The position numbers and the translations under genes were made by a program. Of a stretch of 64,000 nucleotides of DNA, positions 63,738 to 64,000 are shown piece after piece (position 1 is the first letter of the stretch; each line of letters starts with the position of its first letter). The stretch covers positions 1 to 64,000 of the forward strand of contig NZ_JAHKPV010000021.1 in assembly GCF_018860765.1 (NCBI RefSeq). Reading direction: 5' to 3'. The notes under the pieces were generated by a model, which had not been told where the DNA came from, did no database searches, and saw only the letters and a list, made by a program, of their open reading frames with translations. Source of the DNA: Marinobacter salexigens (GTDB lineage: Bacteria > Pseudomonadota > Gammaproteobacteria > Pseudomonadales > Oleiphilaceae).

Positions 63738-64000
63738 ATGGACAGCCAATGGTTACAAGGCTCTATCCGGCACCGGCGTTTGTATCCGGTTCGGCACGAG
63801 TTCGAATACCATACTGGCATGCTCGCGCTGGATACGGATGAGTGGAACCAAGTAGCCAACGTAAGCCCCTTCTTTTCTCTGGAAAACTTCAATTGGGTGT
63901 CGTTGAAGCGTAAAGACTATTTTCAGCCCGAGGCCGGTGATTTATCAGAAGCGTTGCGCGCGCATGTTGAAACCGCCAGCGGTTGGCGCCCCGATGGCGC
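63738..64000 (+). CDS. DUF1365 family protein, N-terminal part
   Basis: The window ends inside this gene. From ATG 63738 the first 87 codons read SIRHRRLYPVRHEFEYHTGM, then SLENFNWVSLKRKDYF, the start of DUF1365 proteins, which pair with COG2907 flavoproteins. Start is 2 bp after the previous stop, so it continues the operon. The remainder lies outside the window. Confidence 0.88.
   Translation, partial: MDSQWLQGSIRHRRLYPVRHEFEYHTGMLALDTDEWNQVANVSPFFSLENFNWVSLKRKDYFQPEAGDLSEALRAHVETASGWRPDG

Noticed and set aside
1-64000. CRISPR arrays, rRNA, prophage, riboswitches
   Set aside because: I saw no regularly spaced repeats, rRNA sequence, phage structural genes or recognisable riboswitch core.

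Overview
The window reads as a chromosomal segment of a marine gammaproteobacterium, most like Marinobacter or a close relative. This rests on gene content and protein resemblance (PsrA-type operator at the ETF genes, a bifunctional oxidoreductase-SelD, a cyanide-insensitive type bd oxidase followed by cydDC, a GNAT-nitrilase fusion), not on a search. Coding density is high, genes form short operons on both strands, and no rRNA, prophage or CRISPR array is visible.

Layout. 0.1-5.9 kb: small unknown protein, PilJ-type sensory protein, alpha/beta hydrolase, lipoprotein, a retropepsin-like protease and an ACP phosphodiesterase. 6-12 kb: Trk potassium channel subunit, carboxylesterase, acyltransferase, RecQ and a hotdog protein. 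12.3-18 kb: periplasmic binding protein next to a Cache chemoreceptor, GNAT-nitrilase fusion, PilZ-like protein and a lysine-rich helix-hairpin-helix protein. 18-24.5 kb: a selenium block with an oxidoreductase-SelD fusion, a SenB-type selenosugar synthase and an ABC transporter of the putative selenate type; no SenA-like enzyme is present in the window. 24.5-33 kb: cardiolipin synthase, unknown proteins, a YadGH-type ABC exporter with a DUF192 lipoprotein, an enoyl-CoA hydratase homologue without the usual glutamates, an AraC regulator divergent from a desaturase, and a 47-codon membrane protein.

33-38 kb is the most accessory-looking stretch: a YrhK protein, a 59-nt fragment of a second glutathione transferase gene, a coupled pair of unknown genes (one with a glycine-zipper membrane hairpin), the intact transferase, a choline-binding protein with candidate BetI-type operators, a wrecked IS3-family element and tRNA-Leu(TAA). 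38-47.9 kb: methyltransferase, cioAB-cydDC, a saccharopine-dehydrogenase-like protein, two small membrane proteins and RlmA. 48-52 kb: the electron-transfer flavoprotein module, with etfBA and ETF-quinone oxidoreductase diverging around a perfect 24-bp palindrome that fits the PsrA box. 52-60 kb: FKBP prolyl isomerase, DUF1285, radical SAM protein, gpsA-sixA, a STAS/PP2C response-regulator pair, an HD phosphohydrolase and a renalase-like flavoprotein. 60-64 kb: a tightly overlapping lipid-modification operon (desaturase, NTF2-like, SDR, COG2907-type flavoprotein, start of a DUF1365 protein) of the kind tied elsewhere to the RpoE-ChrR singlet-oxygen response.

How they fit together: the selenium genes form a plausible path from uptake to selenophosphate to a selenosugar. 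The ETF genes connect beta-oxidation to quinones under likely acyl-CoA control. The bd oxidase and its heme/thiol exporter form one respiratory operon. The closing operon probably remodels unsaturated membrane fatty acids under oxidative stress.
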